From: Bacillota bacterium
GTDB taxonomy: Bacteria; Bacillota; Dethiobacteria; DTU022
DNA: 55,520 nt
NCBI GenBank assembly: GCA_019428945.1
Contig: JAHYJM010000008.1
Location: forward strand, 1 to 55,520
Direction: 5' to 3'
In this document: positions 33,404 to 42,064 of the stretch, one piece after another
How the letters are laid out: the number at the start of each line of letters is the position of its first letter
How positions within the stretch are numbered: position 1 is the stretch's first letter
Translations under genes and position numbers: made by a program
Notes under the pieces: model-generated
Seen by the model: only the letters and a program-made list of their open reading frames with translations
Databases searched by the model: none
Told to the model about the DNA's origin: nothing

Positions 33404-35245
33404 TTATTGCATTTTCCTGAAAGGCAGGGCATCTACAAAAAACTCCTGAAAATCGGGACGTGTAGAGAGCTCCATGTGCTTTACTGTTTTAGATAACTCA
33501 AACGCTCTCTTGCGCATGGTCAGGGATGCAAGAGCCATTCTGGCTCCATCACCGGCTGCATTCCCTATGGCGATTATTTTTTCTGCCGGTATCTGGGGCA
33601 ACAGCCCTATACCGAGAGCGCTTTCCCTGCGGACATAGTTTCCGAAAGCTCCGGCCAGTAAAACCCTGTCGAGATCGTTTTCGCTTATATCTGCTTCCTT
33701 TAAAAGGATCATCAGACCGGCGTTTATCGCCCCTTTGGCCAACTGCAGCTCACGCAGATCCCCCTGTGAAATTACGATATCTTCGCCGGTATCTGACTCT
33801 TTACCGGAGACCAGTACAAATTCATAGCCTCCGTTTCCTCTACGCAGTCTGTCTTTAAATTGCGCCGGTATTTTGTCCGGATTTTCCTCGGGGTTCACAA
33901 AACGACCACTCGGTTCTACCAGCCCTGCATCAAGGAGGGCGGAGGCGGCATCAATGAGCCCTGAACCACAAATTCCGCAGGCTGGAGCGTCGTCAATCAT
34001 TTTCAATTCTATCCCGTCGTTAATGTAACTGACCGTTTCAATTGCACCAGCTGCTGCACGCATTCCCTGTTTAATCTGGGCTCCTTCGAATGCAGGACCG
34101 GCTGCCGTGGAACATGCCATCAGTTTGTCATTGGCCCTGAGAACAAGTTCGCCATTGGTGCCGATATCTATTGCTGCACAGTTGTCGCCGGGCAGATCAA
34201 GTTCTGCGGCAAGGATCACTCCCACAGTATCTGAGCCAACATAGCCGGCAATATTGGGCAGAAAAATTACCCTGCCTGCCGGATTAATCCTGATCCCCAG
34301 CTCAGCAGCTTCAACTTCAAGCGCTTTGCTGTAAGCAGGGATAAAGGGAGCAGGAGCCAGGTAAGTGGGGTCAATCCCCATGAACAAGTGGCTCATCGTT
34401 GTATTGCCTACAGCAATAATTTCGTAAATCCTGTCCCGGGCTATTTTTGTTTGCCTCAGTAGATCGTGTATTATTTTGTTGACAGCTTCAATTACTTTAT
34501 CCTGTAGCTGCTTCAAGCCGTCTTCAGCCTGGGACGCATGAGTGATTCTTGAAATAACATCGGCGCCGTAAATGTTCTGGGGGTTGGTAACTGCTGCGAC
34601 TGCAATAACTGAGGCCGTTTTTAGATCAAGAAGGGAGCCGACTATGGTAGTAGTACCGATGTCAAAAGCTACCCCGTAAAGCTGTTCAGTAGTGTCACCC
34701 GGTTCGATGGAGAGGATGCGTTTACCACTGATAGCAGCAGTGACAGAATAGCTGTTTTTCCTCAGCATTGAAGGAAAACCGGCCAATTCACGGGGCTTTA
34801 CATGTAGTTCACCCTTTTCAAGCTCTGCTAACAGCCTTTCCAAATCAGCTGTCTGATCTTTTACCGCCGGGCGGTTTAGCTTCACGGCAATTTTTTCCAC
34901 TGCCGGCTCGACATCAAGGTTTTCCACACCTCCGGCAAGAGTTGTTTTGCGGGTGTGCGCATCCTTCTGAACAGGTACTTCAACAGTGCAATCTTTTTCA
35001 ATATTTCTCTGACAGGCTAAAACCCAGCCCGCTTTTAACTCGCTTTCTGAAAGAAGTTTGCTTTCAGCAGTTGTTGGAGGTTCATCAGCGCCGCCGATAA
35101 CCTTAACCCTGCACTTTCCGCAGGTGCCCTTCCCGGCACAATCACCCTCAATGTAGAGACCGGCATCATCCGCAGCTTTCAGCAAATTGGTTCCTGCAGC
35201 AACATCAATTTCTTTATTCTGGGGAACAAACTTAACAATTGGCAT
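33404..35245 (-). CDS. 2Fe-2S/ASKHA (DUF4445) protein, corrinoid-protein reductive activator-like
   Basis: This 613-residue protein has an N-terminal plant-type [2Fe-2S] domain with Cys36, Cys42, Cys45 and Cys78, a linker, and a large ASKHA ATPase-fold domain (VAFDIGTTTIVGSLLDL, NIAGYVGSDTVGVILAAEL, CAAIDIGTNGELVLR, LAGAFGNY). The family includes activators that reduce inactive Co(II) corrinoid proteins with ATP (RACE/RamA-like), used in methyl transfer and the Wood-Ljungdahl pathway. No methyltransferase or corrinoid protein is adjacent, so its client is elsewhere. ATG is 12 nt after GGAAGG. Confidence 0.88.
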   Translation of the reverse strand: MPIVKFVPQNKEIDVAAGTNLLKAADDAGLYIEGDCAGKGTCGKCRVKVIGGADEPPTTAESKLLSESELKAGWVLACQRNIEKDCTVEVPVQKDAHTRKTTLAGGVENLDVEPAVEKIAVKLNRPAVKDQTADLERLLAELEKGELHVKPRELAGFPSMLRKNSYSVTAAISGKRILSIEPGDTTEQLYGVAFDIGTTTIVGSLLDLKTASVIAVAAVTNPQNIYGADVISRITHASQAEDGLKQLQDKVIEAVNKIIHDLLRQTKIARDRIYEIIAVGNTTMSHLFMGIDPTYLAPAPFIPAYSKALEVEAAELGIRINPAGRVIFLPNIAGYVGSDTVGVILAAELDLPGDNCAAIDIGTNGELVLRANDKLMACSTAAGPAFEGAQIKQGMRAAAGAIETVSYINDGIELKMIDDAPACGICGSGLIDAASALLDAGLVEPSGRFVNPEENPDKIPAQFKDRLRRGNGGYEFVLVSGKESDTGEDIVISQGDLRELQLAKGAINAGLMILLKEADISENDLDRVLLAGAFGNYVRRESALGIGLLPQIPAEKIIAIGNAAGDGARMALASLTMRKRAFELSKTVKHMELSTRPDFQEFFVDALPFRKMQ

Positions 35246-35272
35246 GTATTAATATAACCTTCCTTTCCATAA

Positions 35273-35303
35273 TGGGACAAAGGGGACAGGTCCATTTGTC
35301 CCA
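35273..35303 (+). repeat. REP palindrome, copy 1
   Basis: An imperfect hairpin starting TGGGACAAAGGGGACAGG and ending TTTGTCCCA. It lies in the leader of the ASKHA gene and is almost identical to copy 2. Confidence 0.85.
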
Positions 35304-35386
35304 CAAAATTACCACTATACAGCTGTTCAGGCAATCTTAATCCAGGTAAATAAAAAGCAACCCTTAAGCAGGTTGCTCCTGACAAT

Positions 35387-35461
35387 TGGTGCGCCCGCAG
35401 GGATTCGAACCCCGACTTCAGGCTCCGGAGGCCTGCGTGATATCCCTTTCACCACGGGCGC
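35387..35461 (-). tRNA. tRNA-Arg (anticodon CCG)
   Basis: A 75-nt cloverleaf on the minus strand: acceptor GCGCCCG/CGGGCGC, anticodon stem CAGGC/GCCTG with loop CTCCGGA (anticodon CCG), T-arm GGGGTTCGAATCCC and encoded CCA. It reads CGG codons. It lies between two REP copies. Confidence 0.96.
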
Positions 35462-35531
35462 CTGACAATTATGCACAAAAACATAATACCACCTGCCCCA
35501 ATGCAAGTCAAACATATCAACAGGACCGGGA

Positions 35532-35564
35532 GTGGGACAAAGGGGACAGGTCCATTTGTCCCAC
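35532..35564 (+). repeat. REP palindrome, copy 2
   Basis: Same element as copy 1 with a longer terminal stem (GTGGGACA...TGTCCCAC). It lies 97 bp before the RAYT gene. Confidence 0.88.
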
Positions 35565-35660
35565 AAATATATACCGCCAAGTGCATTTATTATCACTATG
35601 GTAAATTTAAATTATTGTTCCGATCAAAATTATATTGTAAAATTATACAGAGGTGATGAT

Positions 35661-36422
35661 GTGCCAAGATATGCAAGGGAAAAGAGTCAGTCTGGAATAT
35701 ATCATGCAATAATCCGGGGGATCAATAAGCAAAAAATATTCTTTGATGTTGCAGATCGAAAATATCTACTCGATCTGCTTTTACGTTACAAACAAACCTG
35801 CAATATTCGAGTATATGGCTACTGTTTTATGGATAATCATATTCACTTGCTTGTTAGAGAAACAGACGAAACAATTTCAAATGCAATTAAGCGAATAAGT
35901 GGAAGTTATGTATTTCGTTTCAATAAAAAATATGAACGTTGCGGGCACTTATTCCAGGAGAGATACAGGAGCGAACCAGTTGAAGATGAGGCTTATTTTT
36001 TAACTGCCTTAAGATATATTCATCAGAATCCACTTAAAGCCGGCATGGTATCGGATCTGTCGAAATATAAATGGAGCAGCTATAACGAGTATATCAGTGC
36101 TCCTGCAATAGTGGATTGTGATTTTGTTTTAAATATGTTTTCGAGCAACAGAAGCTCAGCTTTGGAGCAATACATTAAATTTATGAATATGAAAAATAAT
36201 GATTGCTGTCTTGAGTATGAAAACCAGGATGGAATATCTGATGACATTATCATGGCTGAGCTGCAAGGAATGAATGTATCAGGAATAGAAGAGATGATAA
36301 ATTATGATACTAAAAAAAGAAATGCGATAATCAAACACTTAAAAGAAATCGACGGGGTTACTGTCAGACAGCTTTCCAATCTGACAGGTATATCAAAAAG
36401 TACTATCGGCAGGATTAAATAA
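35661..36422 (+). CDS. REP-associated tyrosine transposase (RAYT, Y1/IS200-like)
   Basis: This 253-residue HUH nuclease of the TnpA-REP family has the early RGINKQKIFFDVADR region, the HUH motif in YCFMDNHIHLLV, RISGSYVFRFNKKYERCGHLFQERYRS with the candidate catalytic Tyr, and LRYIHQNPLKAGMV. The C-terminal tail adds a helix-turn-helix (VRQLSNLTGISKSTIGRIK) seen in longer RAYTs. GTG 35661 with AGAGGTGATG upstream is the start; earlier in-frame codons lie in the REP. RAYTs act on flanking REP palindromes as single-strand nucleases and are usually domesticated single copies. It looks intact. Confidence 0.93.
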   Translation: MPRYAREKSQSGIYHAIIRGINKQKIFFDVADRKYLLDLLLRYKQTCNIRVYGYCFMDNHIHLLVRETDETISNAIKRISGSYVFRFNKKYERCGHLFQERYRSEPVEDEAYFLTALRYIHQNPLKAGMVSDLSKYKWSSYNEYISAPAIVDCDFVLNMFSSNRSSALEQYIKFMNMKNNDCCLEYENQDGISDDIIMAELQGMNVSGIEEMINYDTKKRNAIIKHLKEIDGVTVRQLSNLTGISKSTIGRIK

Positions 36423-36423
36423 A

Positions 36424-36510
36424 TGGGACAGAGGGGACAGGTCCTTTTGTCCCGGAACTGAGTTTAGCGGCAAAAAAGTGGGACAAAAGGACCTGTCCCC
36501 TCTGTCCCAC
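36424..36510. repeat. inverted pair of REP palindromes (copies 3 and 4, BIME-like)
   Basis: Copy 3 (36424-36453, starting TGGGACAGAGGGGACAGG) and copy 4 (36478-36510), its reverse complement, are separated by about 25 bp. The pair could fold into one long hairpin. Relative to copies 1-2 they have GA in place of AA and CTTTT in place of CATTT, so downstream and upstream REPs form two sub-variants. Confidence 0.85.
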
Positions 36511-36531
36511 ATGAATTTGGAGGTGGTTTAT

Positions 36532-37098
36532 GTGGTAAAAATGAGTGGAGGGCCAATTAAGTTTATTGATGGTATTGCTGATCGGCTTTTTGCCGCATTC
36601 GGGGCGGTTGCCCTGTCACAGTTCCCCCAGTTTTATGGTCAGTATATACAGCGCCTTGGCGGCCATCTTGATGAGGCCCGCCGCATGCTGCAGCAATATA
36701 TCGACGCTGCAGCATCCCTCGAGTTGACCCTTGAAGAATATATTATCGAACATCTTGAATCGGGAAGTTCGGTATTTATAACCTCAGGAGAGGTTATACA
36801 AGGCCTGCTTGAAAGATACGAGGCTCTGGAGAGAGCCTACACAGCCCTGCAGGATGCCAATATCTATACCAGGTGGTTTGTTTTCTTAAGAGAGGTTGAC
36901 TGGTCAATAGCTGCAGGCACCTGGCAGAATTTTATGCCCGGAGTACCCACCACCCTTGAAGGCCTTGTATATGCTTTAACCGGACTTTTGGTGGGCTGGG
37001 GGATATATAGTCTTTTTAAGTATATAGTATCTCTGCCATTTACCGGTAAGGTTAAAAGAAGAGGAAGAGATTTAAGCCAAAGAAGCAGGCAGCACTAA
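36532..37098 (+). CDS. DUF2937-family membrane-associated protein
   Basis: This 188-residue protein matches the DUF2937 pattern: VALSQFPQFYGQYIQRLGGHLDEARR near the N-terminus, a helical middle and one C-terminal membrane segment (LEGLVYALTGLLVGWGIYSLF) with a basic tail. Function unknown. GTG 36532 follows GGAGGTGG; the in-frame codons upstream lie in REP copy 4. It has no obvious link to its neighbours. Confidence 0.75.
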   Translation: MVKMSGGPIKFIDGIADRLFAAFGAVALSQFPQFYGQYIQRLGGHLDEARRMLQQYIDAAASLELTLEEYIIEHLESGSSVFITSGEVIQGLLERYEALERAYTALQDANIYTRWFVFLREVDWSIAAGTWQNFMPGVPTTLEGLVYALTGLLVGWGIYSLFKYIVSLPFTGKVKRRGRDLSQRSRQH

Positions 37099-37125
37099 GC
37101 ATTTCCAAGAAAAGAGGCGTTTTCA

Positions 37126-37902
37126 TTGGAGTTTTCAGATAAAGTTGTTCTCGTTACAGGTGCATCAAGCGGAATCGGATATGAAACTGCTAAAATATTT
37201 CTTGAAAAAGGGGCTGTTGTTTACTTAAATGGCCGCAATAAGTTAAAGCTTGAAGATGCATTAAACAGTTTGTCTGCTTACAAGGGAAAAGCTCATGCTC
37301 TGCCTGGAGATGTCTCAGAGGTAAAACAGTGTGAGGAGATGTTAAAGCAGTTTGAAATCAGGGGTAGTGGTCTGGATATTCTGGTCAATTCGGCAGGTAT
37401 ATGGATTGAAGGTAAAACTGATTCCATGACTGAGGAAGACTGGGACACAACTATGAATATTAATGCGAAAGGCACTTTTTTTATGTGTCGTTACGCAATC
37501 CCCCTTCTTGAGATAAGTAAAGGCGTGATCATTAACGTCAGTTCTGATTCTGGCCTGGTAGGCAATAACGAAGCTGCTGTATACTGTGCCTCCAAGGGGG
37601 CGGTTACACTTATGACCAGGGCAATGGCGGTTGAACTCGCCCCAAGAGGAATCCGGGTAAACGCCGTTTGTCCGGGTGATGTAGAAACGCCCATGCTTGA
37701 AAAGGCTTTTCTTGATTATGGTGGCAGCGATCGAGAAGCATATTATCGTTCATTGCTCAGTCATTACCCGCAGGGTGATGAAAGCCGTTTTACCCGGCCT
37801 CGTGAAGTAGCCGAAGCAATTGTTTTCCTCTCGTCTGCATCTGTACAGGCAATTACCGGAGCCTGTCTTTCCATCGATTTCGGCCTGACGGCCGGATATT
37901 AA
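37126..37902 (+). CDS. short-chain dehydrogenase/reductase (SDR)
   Basis: This 258-residue classical SDR has cofactor motif VTGASSGIGYET, NSAG, catalytic Ser in NVSSDSG and YCASKG (YxxxK), and the usual VCPGDVETPM and C-terminal GACLSIDFGL. NGRNK after beta-2 favours NADP(H). Substrate unknown. TTG 37126 is the likely start, 27 bp after the DUF2937 gene, so the two may share a transcript. Confidence 0.88.
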   Translation: MEFSDKVVLVTGASSGIGYETAKIFLEKGAVVYLNGRNKLKLEDALNSLSAYKGKAHALPGDVSEVKQCEEMLKQFEIRGSGLDILVNSAGIWIEGKTDSMTEEDWDTTMNINAKGTFFMCRYAIPLLEISKGVIINVSSDSGLVGNNEAAVYCASKGAVTLMTRAMAVELAPRGIRVNAVCPGDVETPMLEKAFLDYGGSDREAYYRSLLSHYPQGDESRFTRPREVAEAIVFLSSASVQAITGACLSIDFGLTAGY

Positions 37903-38076
37903 CCCGAATTAAATTATTTCAAAAAAATACCGGTGTGATATGATAAAAAAGATTATGATTTTAATCAAATCATTATTACTGTAAATTTTAATTTATTTCT
38001 CATGTTTAGATGCAGATGATATTTATTTTATATGGGTTTGGGTTATTGCCCTTAGCCCGTTAAAGGAGGTCTGGTT

Positions 38077-39378
38077 TTGTCTGAAGCTTACTCAGTTCAC
38101 TATTTGTCTAACGGAATAAGACTATTATTTCTGGCCACAAAAAAGTTTAAAACTATTTCACTGGGTCTGTTTATTCACCGGGATCTAAAACCGGAGACTG
38201 TCGCTTTAAATGCACTGCTGCCCTCGGTTTTGGAGCAGGGCTGTCGTCTTTACCCCGATTATCTCACCCTTCAGCGTCACTTGGAGAATCTGTACGGTTC
38301 GGAGCTTTCCACAGATATTATAAAAAGTGGTGAAAGACAGATAATTGCTTTCGGGTTGGAATCGGCTCACGATCGCTTTCTGGGAGAGAACGGCAGATTA
38401 TTGAAAGAATCCTTATCTCTTCTTGGATCAGTGGTGAGCGATCCGCTGTTGGAAAATGGGGTTTTTAGGGAAGATTATATCAGACAGGAAAAAAATCAAC
38501 TGGTTAAAGATATAAAAGCTTTGCTTAACGATAAGGCGGCTTATGCCATGGAGCGCTGCTTGTCAGAGATGTGCGCGGATGAAAAGTTTGGGGTTTATAA
38601 ACTGGGCCGAATCGAAGATTATAAAGATATCGATGCCAGGATGCTCTACAGTTATTACAGAGAGCTGCTCTCTGAAAGCCCGATCGATCTCTATATAATA
38701 GGCGATCTTGATGAAGCTGAAGTTATTGAGACCGCTGAAAAGGCATTCACTATTTCCCGCAGCAGCAATATAGCTGAACTCGCTCCGGCCAGTACAAACC
38801 GTTTTATAAGCGATATTCGCACCATCGAAGAAGAGATGACAGTAAACCAGGCCAAGATGGTGCTTGGTTATCGCACTTATACCGATTTTGATGATTCGTT
38901 GCACTGCCCGCTTCTTGTTTACAGCGGCGTTCTGGGTGGCTTTCCGCACTCAAAGCTCTTTATGAAGGTGCGTGAAGAAGCAAGCCTGGCCTATTATATC
39001 CATACCCGCCTAGAGAGACATAAAGGTCTGATGGTAATTGCAGCCGGTATTAATCCTGTTGACCATGATAATGCCAGAAAAATTATCGATGAGCAGTTAA
39101 ATGACATGGTTGAAGGTCGAATCAGCAAAACTGAGCTGGACAATACCAGGCGGGGTTTGATTAATAGTTTGCTGTCACGTCAGGACAGCCCCAGCCAGCT
39201 AATTTCATTTCATCTCGATGGCATGGTGGGAAATAAAGTTTATACCTTTGAAGAGCTGATTTCCGGGATAGAATCTGTGAGCATAGAAGATATACAGGAG
39301 ATAGCCGGGCGGATCAAGCTCGACACTGCTTACCTGCTCAAACCCAGGGAGGGAGAGGACGTTATTTATGAAGACTAA
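38077..39378 (+). CDS. M16-family peptidase-like protein without the zinc motif (YmfF-like)
   Basis: This 433-residue M16 (insulinase) fold protein lacks HxxEH at the expected place (LPSVLEQGCRLYPDY), so it should be inactive itself and act as partner of the next protein. TTG 38077 has AAAGGAGG at 8 nt. The following gene overlaps by 11 bp and carries the active site, the usual YmfF-YmfH arrangement of Firmicutes. In Bacillus this region is linked to EF-P modification and motility, but the biochemical role is not settled. Confidence 0.85.
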   Translation: MSEAYSVHYLSNGIRLLFLATKKFKTISLGLFIHRDLKPETVALNALLPSVLEQGCRLYPDYLTLQRHLENLYGSELSTDIIKSGERQIIAFGLESAHDRFLGENGRLLKESLSLLGSVVSDPLLENGVFREDYIRQEKNQLVKDIKALLNDKAAYAMERCLSEMCADEKFGVYKLGRIEDYKDIDARMLYSYYRELLSESPIDLYIIGDLDEAEVIETAEKAFTISRSSNIAELAPASTNRFISDIRTIEEEMTVNQAKMVLGYRTYTDFDDSLHCPLLVYSGVLGGFPHSKLFMKVREEASLAYYIHTRLERHKGLMVIAAGINPVDHDNARKIIDEQLNDMVEGRISKTELDNTRRGLINSLLSRQDSPSQLISFHLDGMVGNKVYTFEELISGIESVSIEDIQEIAGRIKLDTAYLLKPREGEDVIYED

Positions 39379-40675
39379 TTACAGGCTGATTGAAAACAAA
39401 GCCCTGCAGGAGTCAGTATATCATTACCGGATCAACCCGGGAATGGATCTCTATATACTGCCAAGGGCAGGTTATCAGAAAAAATATGCTATTTTTTCAA
39501 CTCGCTTTGGTTCGATAGACAACAGTTTCAGGGTTGAGCCCGAAAACGAAATAACAGCTTTACCGGACGGCGTAGCTCACTTTCTGGAACACAAGCTTTT
39601 TGAAGACGAACAGGGAAATGTATTTGATCGTTTTGCCGCGCTGGGTGCTTCAGCTAATGCCTTCACATCTTTTACCCAGACAACTTATCTGTTTTCCTGT
39701 ACTGCCAATTTTGAACAAAACCTTACTGAGCTGCTTAATTTTGTTCAAGATCCTTATTTTACAGAAGAAACTGTGAGTAAAGAGCAGGGAATCATCGGGC
39801 AGGAAATCAGAATGTATGAGGATCACCCGCACTGGAGGGTTTTCTTCAATCTCCTTGAATCTTTATACCGTGAGCACCCGGTTCGAAATGATATTGCCGG
39901 CACTGTCGAGAGCATATCAGGGATTACACCCGACCTCCTTTACCGCTGCTACAATACATTTTACCATCCCAGTAACATGGCTGTATTTCTCGTTGGTGAC
40001 CTCGAGCCTGACCGGGTTGCAGCCCTGGTCGAAGAGAATTTATCTGCCAGAAACTATAAGCAGATGGGAGCCATTGTCCGTTATTATCCCGAAGAGCCTG
40101 AAGCGATTATGAAAGAAAAAACATCCCAGGAGCTGGTCGTTTCAGAGCCAATTTTTTACCTGGGTTTTAAAGATAATGTAATTAATAAACTAACCGGACG
40201 GGATCTGATGCACCGGGAACTATTAATGGAGTTGATCCTTGATACTCTTTTCGGAACCAGTGAAATGCTTTACAACGATCTCTACAAGGCTGATTTAATT
40301 GATGAAGGTTTCGGTTTTGAGTATGCCGCTGAGAGTACATATGGTTACACGATGATCGGAGGGGAAACCAAAGACCCCGAACGGCTCCATGAGCAGATCA
40401 TAAAGGAAATTAAAAAAGCGCAGAAAAATGGTATCAGTGAAGAACAGTTTGAACGGCATCGCCGTAAAATTTTAGGCAGCTACATCAGGAAATTCGATTC
40501 GCTCGAATTTATAGCGAATAACTTTTTAGCTTATAAGTTCAGGGATACCGATCTCTTCGAACTCCCCGGCGTGCTAAATGAAGTGAAAAGAGAGGAAGCG
40601 CTGGCGCTGATCGGGGAGAATCTAAATCCTGACAGGCATGCTGTGTCGCTTATATTACCCCTGACAGATGGGTAA
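39368..40675 (+). CDS. M16-family zinc metallopeptidase (YmfH-like)
   Basis: This 435-residue M16 peptidase has the inverted zinc motif HFLEHKLFE (HxxEH) near residue 75 and a downstream Glu in the EQGIIGQEIRMYED region, so the Zn site is complete. It likely forms a heterodimer with the inactive partner encoded upstream (11-bp overlap). Substrate unknown; intracellular peptide or processing roles are possible. A terminator follows. Confidence 0.9.
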   Translation: MKTNYRLIENKALQESVYHYRINPGMDLYILPRAGYQKKYAIFSTRFGSIDNSFRVEPENEITALPDGVAHFLEHKLFEDEQGNVFDRFAALGASANAFTSFTQTTYLFSCTANFEQNLTELLNFVQDPYFTEETVSKEQGIIGQEIRMYEDHPHWRVFFNLLESLYREHPVRNDIAGTVESISGITPDLLYRCYNTFYHPSNMAVFLVGDLEPDRVAALVEENLSARNYKQMGAIVRYYPEEPEAIMKEKTSQELVVSEPIFYLGFKDNVINKLTGRDLMHRELLMELILDTLFGTSEMLYNDLYKADLIDEGFGFEYAAESTYGYTMIGGETKDPERLHEQIIKEIKKAQKNGISEEQFERHRRKILGSYIRKFDSLEFIANNFLAYKFRDTDLFELPGVLNEVKREEALALIGENLNPDRHAVSLILPLTDG

Positions 40676-40740
40676 GTAAGTTCGTGATCAGAACCGCAGC
40701 GAGTTTTTCACTTCTGCCCGGTAATGATGAAAGAAAATTA

Positions 40741-40766
40741 GGCCCGCGATTAATAGCGGGCCTTTT
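40741..40766. terminator. bidirectional terminator
   Basis: GGCCCGC/GCGGGCC (40741-40747, 40756-40762) with an 8-nt loop, TTTTAAA on the plus side and TAATTTTC on the minus side. It ends the M16 pair and the leftward CODH operon. Confidence 0.9.
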
Positions 40767-40771
40767 AAATG

Positions 40772-42013
40772 TTAGTATATGACCTTTCGTGATGGATCCA
40801 GGGCTGAATCGATTAAAAAGCCCATCCCAAAACGAGTATCCAGCAGCTCTTCTTTGAGTGAAGTAATATCAACAGATCTTCTCATCAGCGATAAGAAAAT
40901 CCCTGCGCTGTTTATATCACCCGCCAGGCGGAATCCTACCAACTTACCGTCTCTGATCCATATTTTACGCAAATTGTCGTTGGTGCGGATTCTTATTTCT
41001 TCACCTTCCATAATTCCTGCAGCCATAACCGGTATTCCGAGGTGTTTCAAACTGTTCATGCTGTCTGAGCCTGTATACTCCACGTTATGGCCGAGCATAT
41101 TAAGTGCTGCTATGCGGCCCTGGGCTACAGCATTGGGGTAATTGGCGTGGGCGTAACGCCTTCCGCTTAGCCGGTCGATTGTTTCTGCTATATCACCGGC
41201 GGCATAAATATCGGAAATATTGGTGCACAAGTAGTTGTCAACCAATATTCCCCAGTCATATTTAACTCCTGAGTCTTTTAATAATTCAAGGTTTGGTTTC
41301 AGGCCTGTTGCAGCTATGATCAGATCGGCTTTCAACTCTATCCCTGATCGCATTTTTACTGCTTCAACACTTTTTGATCCAACGAATTCTAAAGCATCGG
41401 CATCGTTACCTTCAATAATTTCAACGCCTCGCTCCAGAAGTGTTCCTTTAACGATGGCTGAAGTTTCAGGATCCAGCATTTCACGCATCACCCGCGAACG
41501 GACAAGCATTCTAACCTGCAACCCCAGTTCAATTAACAACAAAGCAATTTCTACACCGATAAAACCAGCTCCGACAATTAAAGATGTTTTCACCCTGCCC
41601 GCACGCACCTCATCAAGCATTTTTTCACCGGCGAGCAGAGATTTGAAATTATGGATACCTTTTTTATCAGATCCTTTTAGGGGGGAGTAGAGCCTTGCCC
41701 CGGCGGCCAGCAGAAGTTTGTCATAATTTATTGTTTCACCATTTGCGAGTTCCACCGCTTTCGTGGCAGGATTAATCTTCCTGACGCTGCTGTTGGAGCG
41801 ATAATCTATTCCCAGCTTTTCAGTAAAATTTTCTCCTTTCCAGAAGTGAACAGGTCTGCCGCTTAAAAAGTATTCTACCATTGCCGGGGGAGAATAGGGA
41901 GGGTAAGGTTCGCCGGTAAGCATAATTATTTCCAGGTTTTCTGCAAAAACTCTTAATGTTTCAGCTGCAGTAACTCCTGCCGGTCCTGCTCCTATGATCA
42001 CACATCTTTTCAC
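40772..42013 (-). CDS. FAD/NAD(P)-dependent oxidoreductase of the CODH operon (FNOR)
   Basis: This 413-residue pyridine nucleotide-disulfide-type oxidoreductase has FAD motif CVIIGAGPAGVTAAETL, NAD motif SLIVGAGFIGVEIALLL and second FAD motif DIYAAGDIAETI. It has no redox-active CxxxxC, so it resembles NADH oxidase or ferredoxin/rubredoxin reductases. Encoded after CooF and CooS, it most likely passes electrons from CO via ferredoxin to NAD(P)+ or an acceptor, possibly also in oxidative-stress defence. GTG 42013 has AAGGAGGT upstream. Confidence 0.88.
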   Translation of the reverse strand: MKRCVIIGAGPAGVTAAETLRVFAENLEIIMLTGEPYPPYSPPAMVEYFLSGRPVHFWKGENFTEKLGIDYRSNSSVRKINPATKAVELANGETINYDKLLLAAGARLYSPLKGSDKKGIHNFKSLLAGEKMLDEVRAGRVKTSLIVGAGFIGVEIALLLIELGLQVRMLVRSRVMREMLDPETSAIVKGTLLERGVEIIEGNDADALEFVGSKSVEAVKMRSGIELKADLIIAATGLKPNLELLKDSGVKYDWGILVDNYLCTNISDIYAAGDIAETIDRLSGRRYAHANYPNAVAQGRIAALNMLGHNVEYTGSDSMNSLKHLGIPVMAAGIMEGEEIRIRTNDNLRKIWIRDGKLVGFRLAGDINSAGIFLSLMRRSVDITSLKEELLDTRFGMGFLIDSALDPSRKVIY

Positions 42014-42064
42014 TGCCTCATTACCTCCTTCGGCTTATATTTCAACTTAAACAGACCATTGAGG

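Noticed and set aside
36478-36531. N-terminal extension of the DUF2937 protein
   Set aside because: These codons are REP copy 4; the ribosome site GGAGGTGG points to GTG 36532.
41235-41690. 151-codon plus-strand frame in the CODH-operon oxidoreductase gene
   Set aside because: Antisense shadow of a strongly conserved FAD/NAD protein.
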